A stretch of 64,000 nucleotides of DNA, taken from assembly GCF_001942625.1 (NCBI RefSeq), contig NZ_MLCL01000073.1, forward strand, positions 114,771 to 178,770, read 5' to 3'. The position numbers and the translations under genes were made by a program. The notes below the pieces were generated by a model that was not told where the DNA came from, searched no databases, and was given only the letters and a program-made list of their open reading frames with translations. Source of the DNA: Mycobacterium syngnathidarum. GTDB taxonomy: Bacteria; Actinomycetota; Actinomycetes; Mycobacteriales; Mycobacteriaceae. Shown here piece by piece: positions 50,824 through 57,857 of this stretch (positions are counted from its first letter, which is position 1; each line of letters opens with the position of its first letter).

Positions 50824-50943
50824 ATTCCGAATGCCCTTCCTGTTGCGGTTATCTCACGTCACTGCGTCCTTGGTGGTGGCGCAAATGAGAGTCCGGTCGG
50901 CTGATCCGATGGACCCGTCTCCAGATAGGTTGAGCATACATAG

Positions 50944-50964
50944 ACGTCTAGACAAGTTCTAGGC
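50944..50964. promoter_or_regulatory. Putative GntR operator 1
   Basis: ACGTCTAGACAAGTTCTAGG contains CGTCTAGA, shared in the opposite orientation with the site upstream of the GntR gene. Located between the GntR stop and the leftward gene at 50823. Confidence 0.45.
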
Positions 50965-50996
50965 ATGGCGGCCCCATCGAAAGGGTTTCCGGGGAT

Positions 50997-51791
50997 TTAG
51001 CGCGCCGAGAATTCGTATTCGAGCAGGTAGGAAGGTGCAACTTTCACGGTGTCGCAAACTTCGACCGCCACATCGTTCACGTCGTAGGCGGTACGCAGCA
51101 CGGTCAAAACAGGCACGCCCAAACCGATGTTGAGCACACGGCGTTCGTCAGGGGTGGGCATCCGTGCTCCAACCTCCTCAGTGAACCGTGCTAGGACATG
51201 CCCGGATTCTTCGAGACGCGCATAGATACCGCCGGGACCCGTGTCGGTTTGTTCGATCGCGGTGCCGGCAGCAAAAGCCACCGGGATGTAGGAAACGGCG
51301 GTCTCGATTGGCTGCCCGTCCGCCAGGTAACGCCGCGACCGTACAACGACGTCATCGCTGACGGGGACGCGAAGTCGCTCGGCAACGAGGGAACCTGGCT
51401 TCTGTCGCCGAACCGTGATGCTGTCGACGCGGGGAGAATAACCGGACTTCTCAGCTTCAACACTGAACGCGGCTTTGCCCTCGTCACGGTGCCTGCGTGC
51501 GAACCGATCAGAGGCCAGTCGCCGAATCGGCGGACGTGCCTGCACAAAAACACCACGACCGTGTTCGGAGACAACAAGCCCCTCGCCGCGCAGCTCCTGG
51601 ACTGCCTGCCGGACAGTCATGCGCGCTACACCGAAATGCTCGATCAGGTCCGCTTCGGACGGAAGCCGCTCGCCTGCCGCAAACTGGCGCGACTCGATGG
51701 CTGCACGCAAAATCGCCGCGATCTGCCGATAGGGCGGACGGTCGTCCGCCTTGTCGATCCCGTCAAGTTGCAGCACGTGTCGGCCTTTCAT
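50997..51791 (-). CDS. GntR/HutC-family transcriptional regulator
   Basis: 264 residues. N-terminal winged HTH: PPYRQIAAILRAAIESRQFA, AGERLPSEADLIEHFGVARM, TVRQAVQELRGEGLVVSEHG. C-terminal UTRA effector domain: VAERLRVPVSDDVVVRSRRY, GGIYARLEESGHVLARFTEE, VLTVLRTAYDVNDVAVEVCD. Represses transcription until a small ligand binds; the ligand is unknown. Operator-like TCTAGAC sites lie just upstream of its own start and beyond its stop. Confidence 0.88.
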   Translation of the reverse strand: MKGRHVLQLDGIDKADDRPPYRQIAAILRAAIESRQFAAGERLPSEADLIEHFGVARMTVRQAVQELRGEGLVVSEHGRGVFVQARPPIRRLASDRFARRHRDEGKAAFSVEAEKSGYSPRVDSITVRRQKPGSLVAERLRVPVSDDVVVRSRRYLADGQPIETAVSYIPVAFAAGTAIEQTDTGPGGIYARLEESGHVLARFTEEVGARMPTPDERRVLNIGLGVPVLTVLRTAYDVNDVAVEVCDTVKVAPSYLLEYEFSAR

Positions 51792-51796
51792 GGCAT

Positions 51797-51816
51797 ATCT
51801 AGACGACTAGCCTAGA
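51797..51816. promoter_or_regulatory. Putative GntR operator 2
   Basis: ATCTAGACGACTAGCCTAGA, adjacent to the GntR start codon and in the promoter region of the rightward NUDIX gene. Shares TCTAGAC and CTAG spacing with operator 1. Confidence 0.5.
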
Positions 51817-51870
51817 GGTATCGCTCACGCGTGTCACGAAGCAGCACCCGAGTCCAATGGAGGTCGGACG

Positions 51871-52299
51871 GTGGCAGACACACCGAAACACTCGGTCAGT
51901 GTGGCAGGGATCGTCGTCGACAGCGACAATCGAGTTCTCGTCATTCGACGTGACGACAACGGCCGCTGGGAAGCTCCTGGTGGTGTTCTGGAGCTGGATG
52001 AATCGTTCGAGGACGGTGTACGGCGTGAGGTTCGCGAAGAGACCGGTTTACAGGTCGACGTCGAGCAGCTGACCGGCGTCTACAAGAATCTCAGCCGCGG
52101 CATTGTTGCGCTGGTTTTTCGGTGCCGCCCTGTCGCCGGTGAGGTTCACCCGACCGACGAGGCTCAAGACGTCCGCTGGATGACCAGGGACCAGGTCGAG
52201 GCCGCGATGACGCCAGCGTTCGCCATCCGGGTGCTCGATGCGTTCGACGGCACGGTCCACACACGAGCTCACGACGGCACCAACTTGGTCACCGCCTAA
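51871..52299 (+). CDS. NUDIX hydrolase
   Basis: 142 residues. The Nudix box is GGVLELDESFEDGVRREVRE ETG, with all Glu residues of GX5EX7REUXEEXGU present. Cleaves nucleoside diphosphate-linked substrates (NTPs, ADP-ribose, NAD-type). GTG start. Divergent from the GntR gene, sharing the operator region; commonly paired with GntR regulators in actinobacteria. Given two ADP-ribosyltransferase-fold genes in the window, ADP-ribose metabolism is a possible but untested link. Confidence 0.9.
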   Translation: MADTPKHSVSVAGIVVDSDNRVLVIRRDDNGRWEAPGGVLELDESFEDGVRREVREETGLQVDVEQLTGVYKNLSRGIVALVFRCRPVAGEVHPTDEAQDVRWMTRDQVEAAMTPAFAIRVLDAFDGTVHTRAHDGTNLVTA

Positions 52300-52417
52300 A
52301 CACGCGGCCGTCCGGGCGATTCTGTGTGGCGATCGCGGCCCCGCCGCGCCGCGCGTCGATCAGCTCCCTCATGAGGCGGATTCTCACGGTGGACCCCGAC
52401 TTCACCAAAGGATCACC

Positions 52418-52915
52418 GTGACCAGCACTCAGGACCAGCTGTTCGACACTTTCCTGGACGACGCCTGCGCCAACCTCACCAGTGCCGGCATCCTCGCGCC
52501 GCCGCACACATGTGACAGTGTCGCCGAACCCGCATCGCTGGCCGGCGAGTTTCACCGGTTCATCTCCGGCATCGGCTCCCCTTTCAGCGACCGTGCAGAG
52601 GCCGCCGAAGTGGCGCTGGATGCGGTGGCGTCGGTCATCGCCGGATTGCCGTGGCCGCAGTGGCTGCACGAGCCTGCAGACGTGATCGGCAAGCAGGGTT
52701 ACCGCGCCGAGGCCCTACTCTTGATCTGCGCGCTTGCCGAAGATGCTGCACCCGCGCAGGTTCGCGACTGGTACACCTCCCGCAGCGGGTTGTTCGACGA
52801 CCCGGGATATGACCGCAGCTGTGACGCCGCCGCAGCGCTTCGGCGAATCGGTGAACTCGCCGGCGAGGCGGCTGATCGCGCTGACGGTTACTTGGCATGC
52901 CTCGCCGAGTCCTGA
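52418..52915 (+). CDS. Hypothetical helical protein
   Basis: 165 residues from GTG: TSTQDQLFDTFLDDACANLT, AAEVALDAVASVIAGLPWPQ, AALRRIGELAGEAADRADGY. All-alpha and soluble by appearance. No family recognised. Confidence 0.55.
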   Translation: MTSTQDQLFDTFLDDACANLTSAGILAPPHTCDSVAEPASLAGEFHRFISGIGSPFSDRAEAAEVALDAVASVIAGLPWPQWLHEPADVIGKQGYRAEALLLICALAEDAAPAQVRDWYTSRSGLFDDPGYDRSCDAAAALRRIGELAGEAADRADGYLACLAES

Positions 52916-53030
52916 CAAGCAGCCATGGTGGCTGTATCTGAGCTACGCGCCTGGCGGCCCGCTCTTCCGGCCCCCATGCCACGATCAGCGGGCGTATCAC
53001 TCACCGCGGCAACGGAAGGGGAGCCACGAC

Positions 53031-53183
53031 ATGGACCAGGAGTTCGTCGCTGACGACGTTCACGTGTACGGATTCAGCGGTCCTACTCAGGATCGAGTAC
53101 TGATCGCCACGGCCGAGTCGCCAACCTGGGCGAAGACGATCGCCGAGCTTCTCACCCGCGACCCTGACGCTTATGTCGTCTGA
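53031..53183 (+). CDS. 50-residue hypothetical protein
   Basis: MDQEFVADDVHVYGFSGPTQ, DRVLIATAESPTWAKTIAEL, LTRDPDAYVV. Strong ribosome-binding site AAGGGGAG upstream, and it overlaps the next gene by 11 bp. Unknown function. Confidence 0.55.
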   Translation: MDQEFVADDVHVYGFSGPTQDRVLIATAESPTWAKTIAELLTRDPDAYVV

Positions 53184-53433
53184 GCCCGCGGCACACCTAT
53201 TCAGAGTCGGGGACCGCGTCACGCGTCGAGGTGGCTCCGGTGTCGAGGGCGAGGTGCTCGCCGACAGTGGATCCATGGGCGGACTGAACCCGGTCCTCGG
53301 CTGGGAACCGGGAACTCCACGCCCGCCGGCCGCCACCACCGGTCTCATCCCCGTGTTCTGGATGGACCGCGACCGCGGGGTTCACGAATGGTGGGAGGAC
53401 CCTGCTGGGCTGGAAGTCGCGCCAGCGAACTAA
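53173..53433 (+). CDS. Small KOW-like hypothetical protein
   Basis: 86 residues: HLFRVGDRVTRRGGSGVEGE VLADSG then TGLIPVFWMDRDRGVHEWWE. The FxVGDRVxxxGGxGxEG start resembles SH3/KOW-like small beta barrels that occur repeatedly in this window. Coupled to the preceding gene. Confidence 0.55.
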   Translation: MSSEPAAHLFRVGDRVTRRGGSGVEGEVLADSGSMGGLNPVLGWEPGTPRPPAATTGLIPVFWMDRDRGVHEWWEDPAGLEVAPAN

Positions 53434-53615
53434 GCCACCCAGCGCCACACACCGCGACACCCCATAGAAGTCCAGTTCCGGTTTCCTCGGCTGATTGCCC
53501 ATCCTTGGATGCGTCTATCAGCAGCACGGACCGGCTGAACCTTGATGCGGTCACTCATTCGGATGCCTCCGGTGTCCAGACGACGCGGCGTGGGAACGGC
53601 AACCGGGCTCAGTCA

Positions 53616-53789
53616 TCAGTCCGCCTGGACAGCCTGGACTACGCGGCGATGAATATCGGAGCCCTCGCTGATGGCCCGGCCCACGTGGTTCATCACGAAG
53701 TACGACCCGTCCGGTCGGCGGCTTGCTGTGTACCACTTGCGGCCGTCGACCACTTCGTAGAGCTGATCTTCGATCAGCCGCGCCTTCAC
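53616..53789 (-). CDS. 57-residue hypothetical protein
   Basis: GTG start: KARLIEDQLYEVVDGRKWYT, ASRRPDGSYFVMNHVGRAIS, EGSDIHRRVVQAVQAD. Last gene of a three-gene leftward operon; its GTG overlaps the preceding stop. Unknown function. Confidence 0.6.
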   Translation of the reverse strand: MKARLIEDQLYEVVDGRKWYTASRRPDGSYFVMNHVGRAISEGSDIHRRVVQAVQAD

Positions 53790-53974
53790 GGTGCACCGTC
53801 CCGCAGGATCTTGTCGGCTTCGGCGGGGTCTTCAGGTTCGAATCCGGTGCAATAGCAGACGCGTTCGCGACCGAACTCGACGACGAACGCAACGCACGAC
53901 GCGGATGCACCGGTGTGCTCGTCATGTTCATGTGGACAATCGGCGCACGTGCCGGTGGTGACTGGCGCCGTCAC
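53786..53974 (-). CDS. Cys-rich small protein
   Basis: 62 residues from GTG: TAPVTTGTCADCPHEHDEHT, CVAFVVEFGRERVCYCTGFE, AEADKILRDGAP. CADCPHEHDEH and CYC may chelate metal. Overlaps both neighbours by 4 nt (GTGA). Confidence 0.6.
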   Translation of the reverse strand: MTAPVTTGTCADCPHEHDEHTGASASCVAFVVEFGRERVCYCTGFEPEDPAEADKILRDGAP

Positions 53975-54111
53975 AGCGATCCCCCGCCTGCGCCGCCGTC
54001 TGCCACGGTGCCAGCGAAAGCCGCTTGCGCGTCTGCGAAGATCGCGTCGATGCGATATTCGCGGGTTTCCAAGCTCGTCTTCAGTTCCAAGATGTCCGAT
54101 GGGACCGACAT
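53971..54111 (-). CDS. 46-residue protein, first gene of palindrome-controlled operon
   Basis: MSVPSDILELKTSLETREYR, IDAIFADAQAAFAGTVADGG, AGGGSL. GGGGAGGG lies upstream as ribosome-binding site, and the regulatory palindrome at 54137 starts 25 bp before the ATG. Couples to the Cys-rich gene by GTGA. Confidence 0.6.
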   Translation of the reverse strand: MSVPSDILELKTSLETREYRIDAIFADAQAAFAGTVADGGAGGGSL

Positions 54112-54134
54112 ACGCTTACCCTCCCCGAGGTCAG

Positions 54135-54155
54135 TATCTCTATTTTAGATACTAC
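54135..54155. promoter_or_regulatory. Shared palindrome, site B
   Basis: AGTATCTCTATTTTAGATACT. The core TCTCTATTTTAGA equals that of site C and, inverted, site A; outer arms AGTATC/GATACT extend the symmetry. Confidence 0.6.
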
Positions 54156-54246
54156 CACCAACACGGTGCAGATTTTGCGCCAGAAACCGGCTCGTACCAG
54201 CAGCTACTCGGTTGTCACGTCCTACAGCCGCTGCGGGAAGAAAGCG

Positions 54247-54753
54247 CTAAGGACACAGGACAGTAATGGCAAAAGACCGCAAGACCGCACCAGTCGACCC
54301 ATCCGATTCGATTGCCGCAGCGCTGCCCCGCACGGTAAATGCATCGTTGCTGCGGCTCGCCACAGCGCCAGATCCGGCCACGTCGGAGGCATACCGCAAC
54401 GTGAGACCGTCCACGGCGCCCAGGTCAACTTGCTCGACGATCGGCTCGTGTGCGTCGGTGACGATGGCGGTGATCTTGGATTCACCAGTGCCGATGACGA
54501 TGCGCACTTTTCCGCCAACGGTGCTGCAGGCCACTGCGGATTCGATGTCGAGCGGCACCCCGCCGACCGAGACAGTGGCCGCACTGGGGCCTGGCGCGGC
54601 GGTGCGACTGGTCGTCGATGCAACGTCGCCGGCGACGGGCGCCGGTTCCGCGCCACACCCGGCGACCGCGAGCGAGATGACAGCAGCGGCAGTGATCAAC
54701 GAACCGACCTTCTTGGTGCCGTAACGGCAGCTGCCAGGGGACGAATCGATCAT
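54247..54753 (-). CDS. LpqH-like (19-kDa antigen family) lipoprotein
   Basis: 168 residues. Signal peptide with lipobox: VGSLITAAAVISLAVAGCG. After a Thr/Ser/Pro-rich linker, the domain VSVGGVPLDIESAVACSTVG GKVRIVIG, ITAIVTDAHEPIVEQVDLGA, GLTLRYASDVAGSGAVASRS and AITVLCP parallels mycobacterial LpqH in order, including the two Cys residues expected to form a disulfide. Surface lipoprotein of unknown role; in pathogens the family is a TLR2 ligand. Carried on accessory DNA, it could change surface properties of the host cell. Confidence 0.78.
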   Translation of the reverse strand: MIDSSPGSCRYGTKKVGSLITAAAVISLAVAGCGAEPAPVAGDVASTTSRTAAPGPSAATVSVGGVPLDIESAVACSTVGGKVRIVIGTGESKITAIVTDAHEPIVEQVDLGAVDGLTLRYASDVAGSGAVASRSNDAFTVRGSAAAIESDGSTGAVLRSFAITVLCP

Positions 54754-54760
54754 CAGGTCC

Positions 54761-54979
54761 TCAATCTTGACGAGTCGGATCGTTGTTGGCGGACGTTAAA
54801 CCGACCGATACCAGCACCAGACACTTGATGCGGCTCCTCAGTCGGCGATCAGACGGGTACTTGATCACGGCCTCGTCCTGGTCGACATCGACCACCGTTC
54901 CCGGGATTCCGCTCCAGACCTCACGCACGATGTCGCCTCGACCGATCTCAATGTGGTCGCGAATCTGGCATTCCGACAT
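54761..54979 (-). CDS. Small KOW/SH3-like hypothetical protein
   Basis: 72 residues: MSECQIRDHIEIGRGDIVRE VWSGIPGTVVDVDQDEAVIK YPSDRRLRSRI. Small beta-barrel pattern; similar phrases (VWSGIP) occur in the protein at 55802-56257, suggesting related genes. Confidence 0.55.
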   Translation of the reverse strand: MSECQIRDHIEIGRGDIVREVWSGIPGTVVDVDQDEAVIKYPSDRRLRSRIKCLVLVSVGLTSANNDPTRQD

Positions 54980-54984
54980 TCTGG

Positions 54985-55266
54985 TCAGTCTCCCGCCAGC
55001 TCGGGGAACAGACGAGCCGCCGCTTCGTCCGCGGCCAGTTGTGCGGTTTCGAGGCCGTCGTCGCCGTCCGAGCTCCCCTGTTCGATGACGCGCCCGCAGG
55101 ATCCGTCCTCTACTGACCAGTTGTACGTGTAGGGCTGCGTGCGGCCGCCGTCAAGATCTGGGTCCGGCAGATCGAAAGCGACGTAGGCCATGATCCGATC
55201 GCCGCCGACTTCGCGTCGGTAGCAGGCCCGGCCGCCCCAGGTATCACCGCGAACCCAGCCGCTCAT
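54985..55266 (-). CDS. Hypothetical protein
   Basis: 93 residues from ATG 55266: MSGWVRGDTWGGRACYRREV, YVAFDLPDPDLDGGRTQPYT, LAADEAAARLFPELAGD. ATGA overlap with the upstream gene. Unknown family. Confidence 0.55.
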   Translation of the reverse strand: MSGWVRGDTWGGRACYRREVGGDRIMAYVAFDLPDPDLDGGRTQPYTYNWSVEDGSCGRVIEQGSSDGDDGLETAQLAADEAAARLFPELAGD

Positions 55267-55538
55267 CGCCGTGCCGTCCACTGCAGCTGCGCGGTCGGGC
55301 TGGCGTTGCCGGTCGCGAGAACCGTGACGCCGCTTCGAACTTCCCACTCCCCGGCGCTAAGCGACTGCACCAGCCGCGCGCCCTGCGCTGCGGGGTAATC
55401 GGCGAGTTCGGCGTTGACGCGCCGCACGTCGTCGTCGGTTAGCTCAGCTGTGCAGGTGATGATGAACGTGACCTGACCTGCGCCGATCGGATCATCGACG
55501 GTCAAGGCGACGTTTCCCCGATGGTAGGTGTTGATCAC
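55263..55538 (-). CDS. Hypothetical protein
   Basis: 91 residues: MINTYHRGNVALTVDDPIGA, GQVTFIITCTAELTDDDVRR, EVRSGVTVLATGNASPTAQL. Start of a leftward operon with 54985-55266 and perhaps 54761-54979. Unknown family. Confidence 0.55.
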   Translation of the reverse strand: MINTYHRGNVALTVDDPIGAGQVTFIITCTAELTDDDVRRVNAELADYPAAQGARLVQSLSAGEWEVRSGVTVLATGNASPTAQLQWTARR

Positions 55539-55801
55539 GGTCCCCCGTTTCCTTGTGGTCGCTGCATGCGCTGTCTACCTCCGCTGACGCGTGGACTGTG
55601 TTTGCGGCGCGATGGTGTCGGTGCTGGTGGCATTTTGGTGACAGCCGGGTGGTGCGGGATCCCGCGTCGGTCGCATCGCACCACCCGGCTGGAGTCCGAG
55701 CAGGAGGTACCGGCTACTGAATCGCAGCGAGTCGATGGGCGTTGAGCCGGTGCACGTCAGAAAGCGGCGTGCGGCAGCCCGCAACGCGGGACGTGCCGAA
55801 C

Positions 55802-56257
55802 TCAGCCATCCCGCCCCCGAACTGCGTCGATAACTGTGCCGAAGATGCTTTTGGGGAACTCTCCGCCGGTGACCTGCCCTGGCCCATAGACACGAACACG
55901 GTTCTCCTCGGGTGCGTCGACATGCAGACTTCCCTCGTTGTCGATTGTCACCTTGGAGTGGCCGTCGGTGAGGACGTGAGCACTGGCGGCGGGCCGCACC
56001 TTGAGTGAGTTGCCCCAAGATGAACGGAAGTCGATCGTGACGTGGCCGGACTCGACGATGAGCCTCGGAATACCGCTCCACACCACGATCGTCAGCGCGT
56101 TGCCGGGTGTGACGTTGATGGGATACTCCGGTGACACGTCTCGTGTCTTGATGTGGTTCCAGTCCACTCTGCGGCGGATACCGGTGCCTCGTCGCAGGTT
56201 GAGCGCCGACATGCCTTCTCGGTGTGTGGCCGGCTTACGGCAATCGATCTCGGTCAT
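55802..56257 (-). CDS. Hypothetical beta-rich protein
   Basis: 151 residues: DVSPEYPINVTPGNALTIVV WSGIPRLIVES, VTIDFRSSWGNSLKVRPAAS, VRVYGPGQVTGGEFPKSIFG. Rich in short beta strands. Final gene of the clamp operon through a 4-nt overlap with 56254-56628. Unknown function. Confidence 0.55.
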   Translation of the reverse strand: MTEIDCRKPATHREGMSALNLRRGTGIRRRVDWNHIKTRDVSPEYPINVTPGNALTIVVWSGIPRLIVESGHVTIDFRSSWGNSLKVRPAASAHVLTDGHSKVTIDNEGSLHVDAPEENRVRVYGPGQVTGGEFPKSIFGTVIDAVRGRDG

Positions 56258-56628
56258 GGTGCTTTCTCCTGGATTCGGAACTGCTTGAGCTCGGCGCGGA
56301 GCTGGTCAAGGCTGTCGAACGGAGCTCCGGTGTGTTCAGGGGCGTGCGCCCACGGACGATCGCGGCAGTAGTCCATGACTGCGCCGATGTCCCAGTCACT
56401 TTTTGGCAGCAGGTATTTCTGCATACCGTGCTCCAGCGAATGCTTGTGGAGCTTGATTTCCGGCTGGTCGTAGGTCGAGTGACGATAGGCCTTGATCGCG
56501 CCTTCGCGGGTCACCGAGGTCACGAGACCCACGCTGATAGTGGTTCGGTCGTAGGAAGGTTGACCGATCATGGCCACCCGCTCATTGCGCACGAACACGA
56601 TTCCGTCACCGCGTTTGAAGCTCGTCAT
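56254..56628 (-). CDS. Hypothetical protein of clamp operon
   Basis: 124 residues from ATG 56628: MTSFKRGDGIVFVRNERVAM, TTISVGLVTSVTREGAIKAY, WDIGAVMDYCRDRPWAHAPE. The FKRGDGIVFV...VGLVTSV pattern again suggests a KOW-like barrel. I chose 56628 because its ATG overlaps the stop of the preceding 45-residue gene. Confidence 0.55.
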   Translation of the reverse strand: MTSFKRGDGIVFVRNERVAMIGQPSYDRTTISVGLVTSVTREGAIKAYRHSTYDQPEIKLHKHSLEHGMQKYLLPKSDWDIGAVMDYCRDRPWAHAPEHTGAPFDSLDQLRAELKQFRIQEKAP

Positions 56629-56762
56629 AGGAAGCACATCCGACTCTCATGCCGTCGCGGGAACTCGAATCTCTCCGACCTGTCCGCGCGTGCCCGTTTT
56701 TCGTCGCTCGGGATCTCGAACGCGAGGCCGGAAAACGCCTGCCCTACATGGTCTCCGTACAT
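56625..56762 (-). CDS. 45-residue hypothetical protein
   Basis: MYGDHVGQAFSGLAFEIPSD, EKRARADRSERFEFPRRHES, RMCFL. Overlaps the clamp-like gene stop (ATGA) and the next start (ATGA), which makes this short frame credible. Unknown function. Confidence 0.55.
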   Translation of the reverse strand: MYGDHVGQAFSGLAFEIPSDEKRARADRSERFEFPRRHESRMCFL

Positions 56763-57469
56763 CAGAGTTCCCCAATCCAGTTGGGGCGATGCCACTGTGG
56801 GTGTTCGCTGGTGACGTCGCGAAGATTGACCGGCATGATGACACCAATGAAGGCGTCTCCGATCGTGACCAGGATGCTCTTCTGCGACTTGCCATGGACG
56901 CCGTCGCGCGTCACCAGGACCATCGGGGAGTCCTCGACGACGACCGCGAACTTGGCGATCTGCTTGGAGTTGAGGCCAGTCACCGCGCGCGGCACACCTT
57001 CGGTTGACTCAGGGAAGAGGGCTTGCCAACGCGGGAAATAGACGTCAGTGTCCTTGACGGTCAGCGTCTCCCCGGAACTGAACACGAACTCGGCATAGTT
57101 GCCGGCCGGATTCACCGATACAGTCCGCGTCCAGCGGTCACTTTTGAGCGTACGGCTCAGCCGTATCAGTTCTTTGGCGTCGTCGAGCGAAACATTGAGC
57201 CCGAACACCGGACCCGGCTGGTTGTCGAACTGCGATGGCGACGGGATGTCACATTCCCCGCTGATCTCAGTAATCCACTTCGCCTTCGAGACGCCCATGG
57301 CCTTCCCGTCGGTGGCCACCGAGAGCAGGTTTTCACCGAATGAGGTCAGATGGATCTGGTGGTAGCTCTTGGCCCATCCGGTGTATGCGAGCACTTTGTC
57401 GTGCTCGGCGAATGCCATCGCCTGCTTGATAATCCGGTACAAGTCGGCAGTGAACAGAACGTTGCTCAT
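56762..57469 (-). CDS. Sliding-clamp-like protein (DnaN-like, divergent)
   Basis: 235 residues. LTSFGENLLSVATDGKAMGV resembles the ATD(G/T)x-R/L motif of beta-clamp domains, and FIGVIMPVNLRDV resembles the YVIMPMRL end of DnaN; in between are FVFSSGETLTVKDTD and KFAVVVEDSPMVLVTRDGVH. It is shorter than bacterial DnaN (about 370), so it might be a phage-type processivity factor. First gene of a leftward operon of four overlapping genes, with palindrome site C 67 bp upstream. A start at 57487 would add six residues; ATG 57469 follows AAGGGG better. Confidence 0.55.
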   Translation of the reverse strand: MSNVLFTADLYRIIKQAMAFAEHDKVLAYTGWAKSYHQIHLTSFGENLLSVATDGKAMGVSKAKWITEISGECDIPSPSQFDNQPGPVFGLNVSLDDAKELIRLSRTLKSDRWTRTVSVNPAGNYAEFVFSSGETLTVKDTDVYFPRWQALFPESTEGVPRAVTGLNSKQIAKFAVVVEDSPMVLVTRDGVHGKSQKSILVTIGDAFIGVIMPVNLRDVTSEHPQWHRPNWIGEL

Positions 57470-57535
57470 GCTCGTACCCCTTTTCAACAGTTGACATCAC
57501 GGGTCGATGGCGTTGAGCTCCCGCCGTCAGCCCAC

Positions 57536-57550
57536 TCTCTATTTTAGAGA
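57536..57550. promoter_or_regulatory. Shared palindrome, site C (clamp operon)
   Basis: TCTCTATTTTAGAGA, perfect 6-bp arms. In the gene direction it reads TCTCTAAAATAGAGA with a TAAAAT -10-like hexamer. Confidence 0.6.
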
Positions 57551-57857
57551 TTAGCACACCGCTGTCTATGCCGTGATCACCGGACGCACCTCATCCCCGC
57601 GCCGAGGGGCTGCGCGTGGACGGTGCCATGAACTACAACGGATTCCAGTCGTGGGCAGATCACATCGACGCCAGCAGCGCGCAACAAGCGTGCGAAAAAG
57701 CGGCTGGCTGGTGAGCGCGTGCGGGCGGGAGAAGTTGCACCACGTGAGGGGATCCCGCGTACAAAACGACCACTGCGAGGAACCACGGCGGGTCGCAGAT
57801 GCCGCACCGAGGGACACGACAGCCGGCCGTCTGTTCGGCGCGTTCTACCAAAATCAC
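57551..57857. other. No gene seen
   Basis: 307 bp between the clamp promoter and the helicase stop. Frames on both strands are short and not protein-like. Confidence 0.4.
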
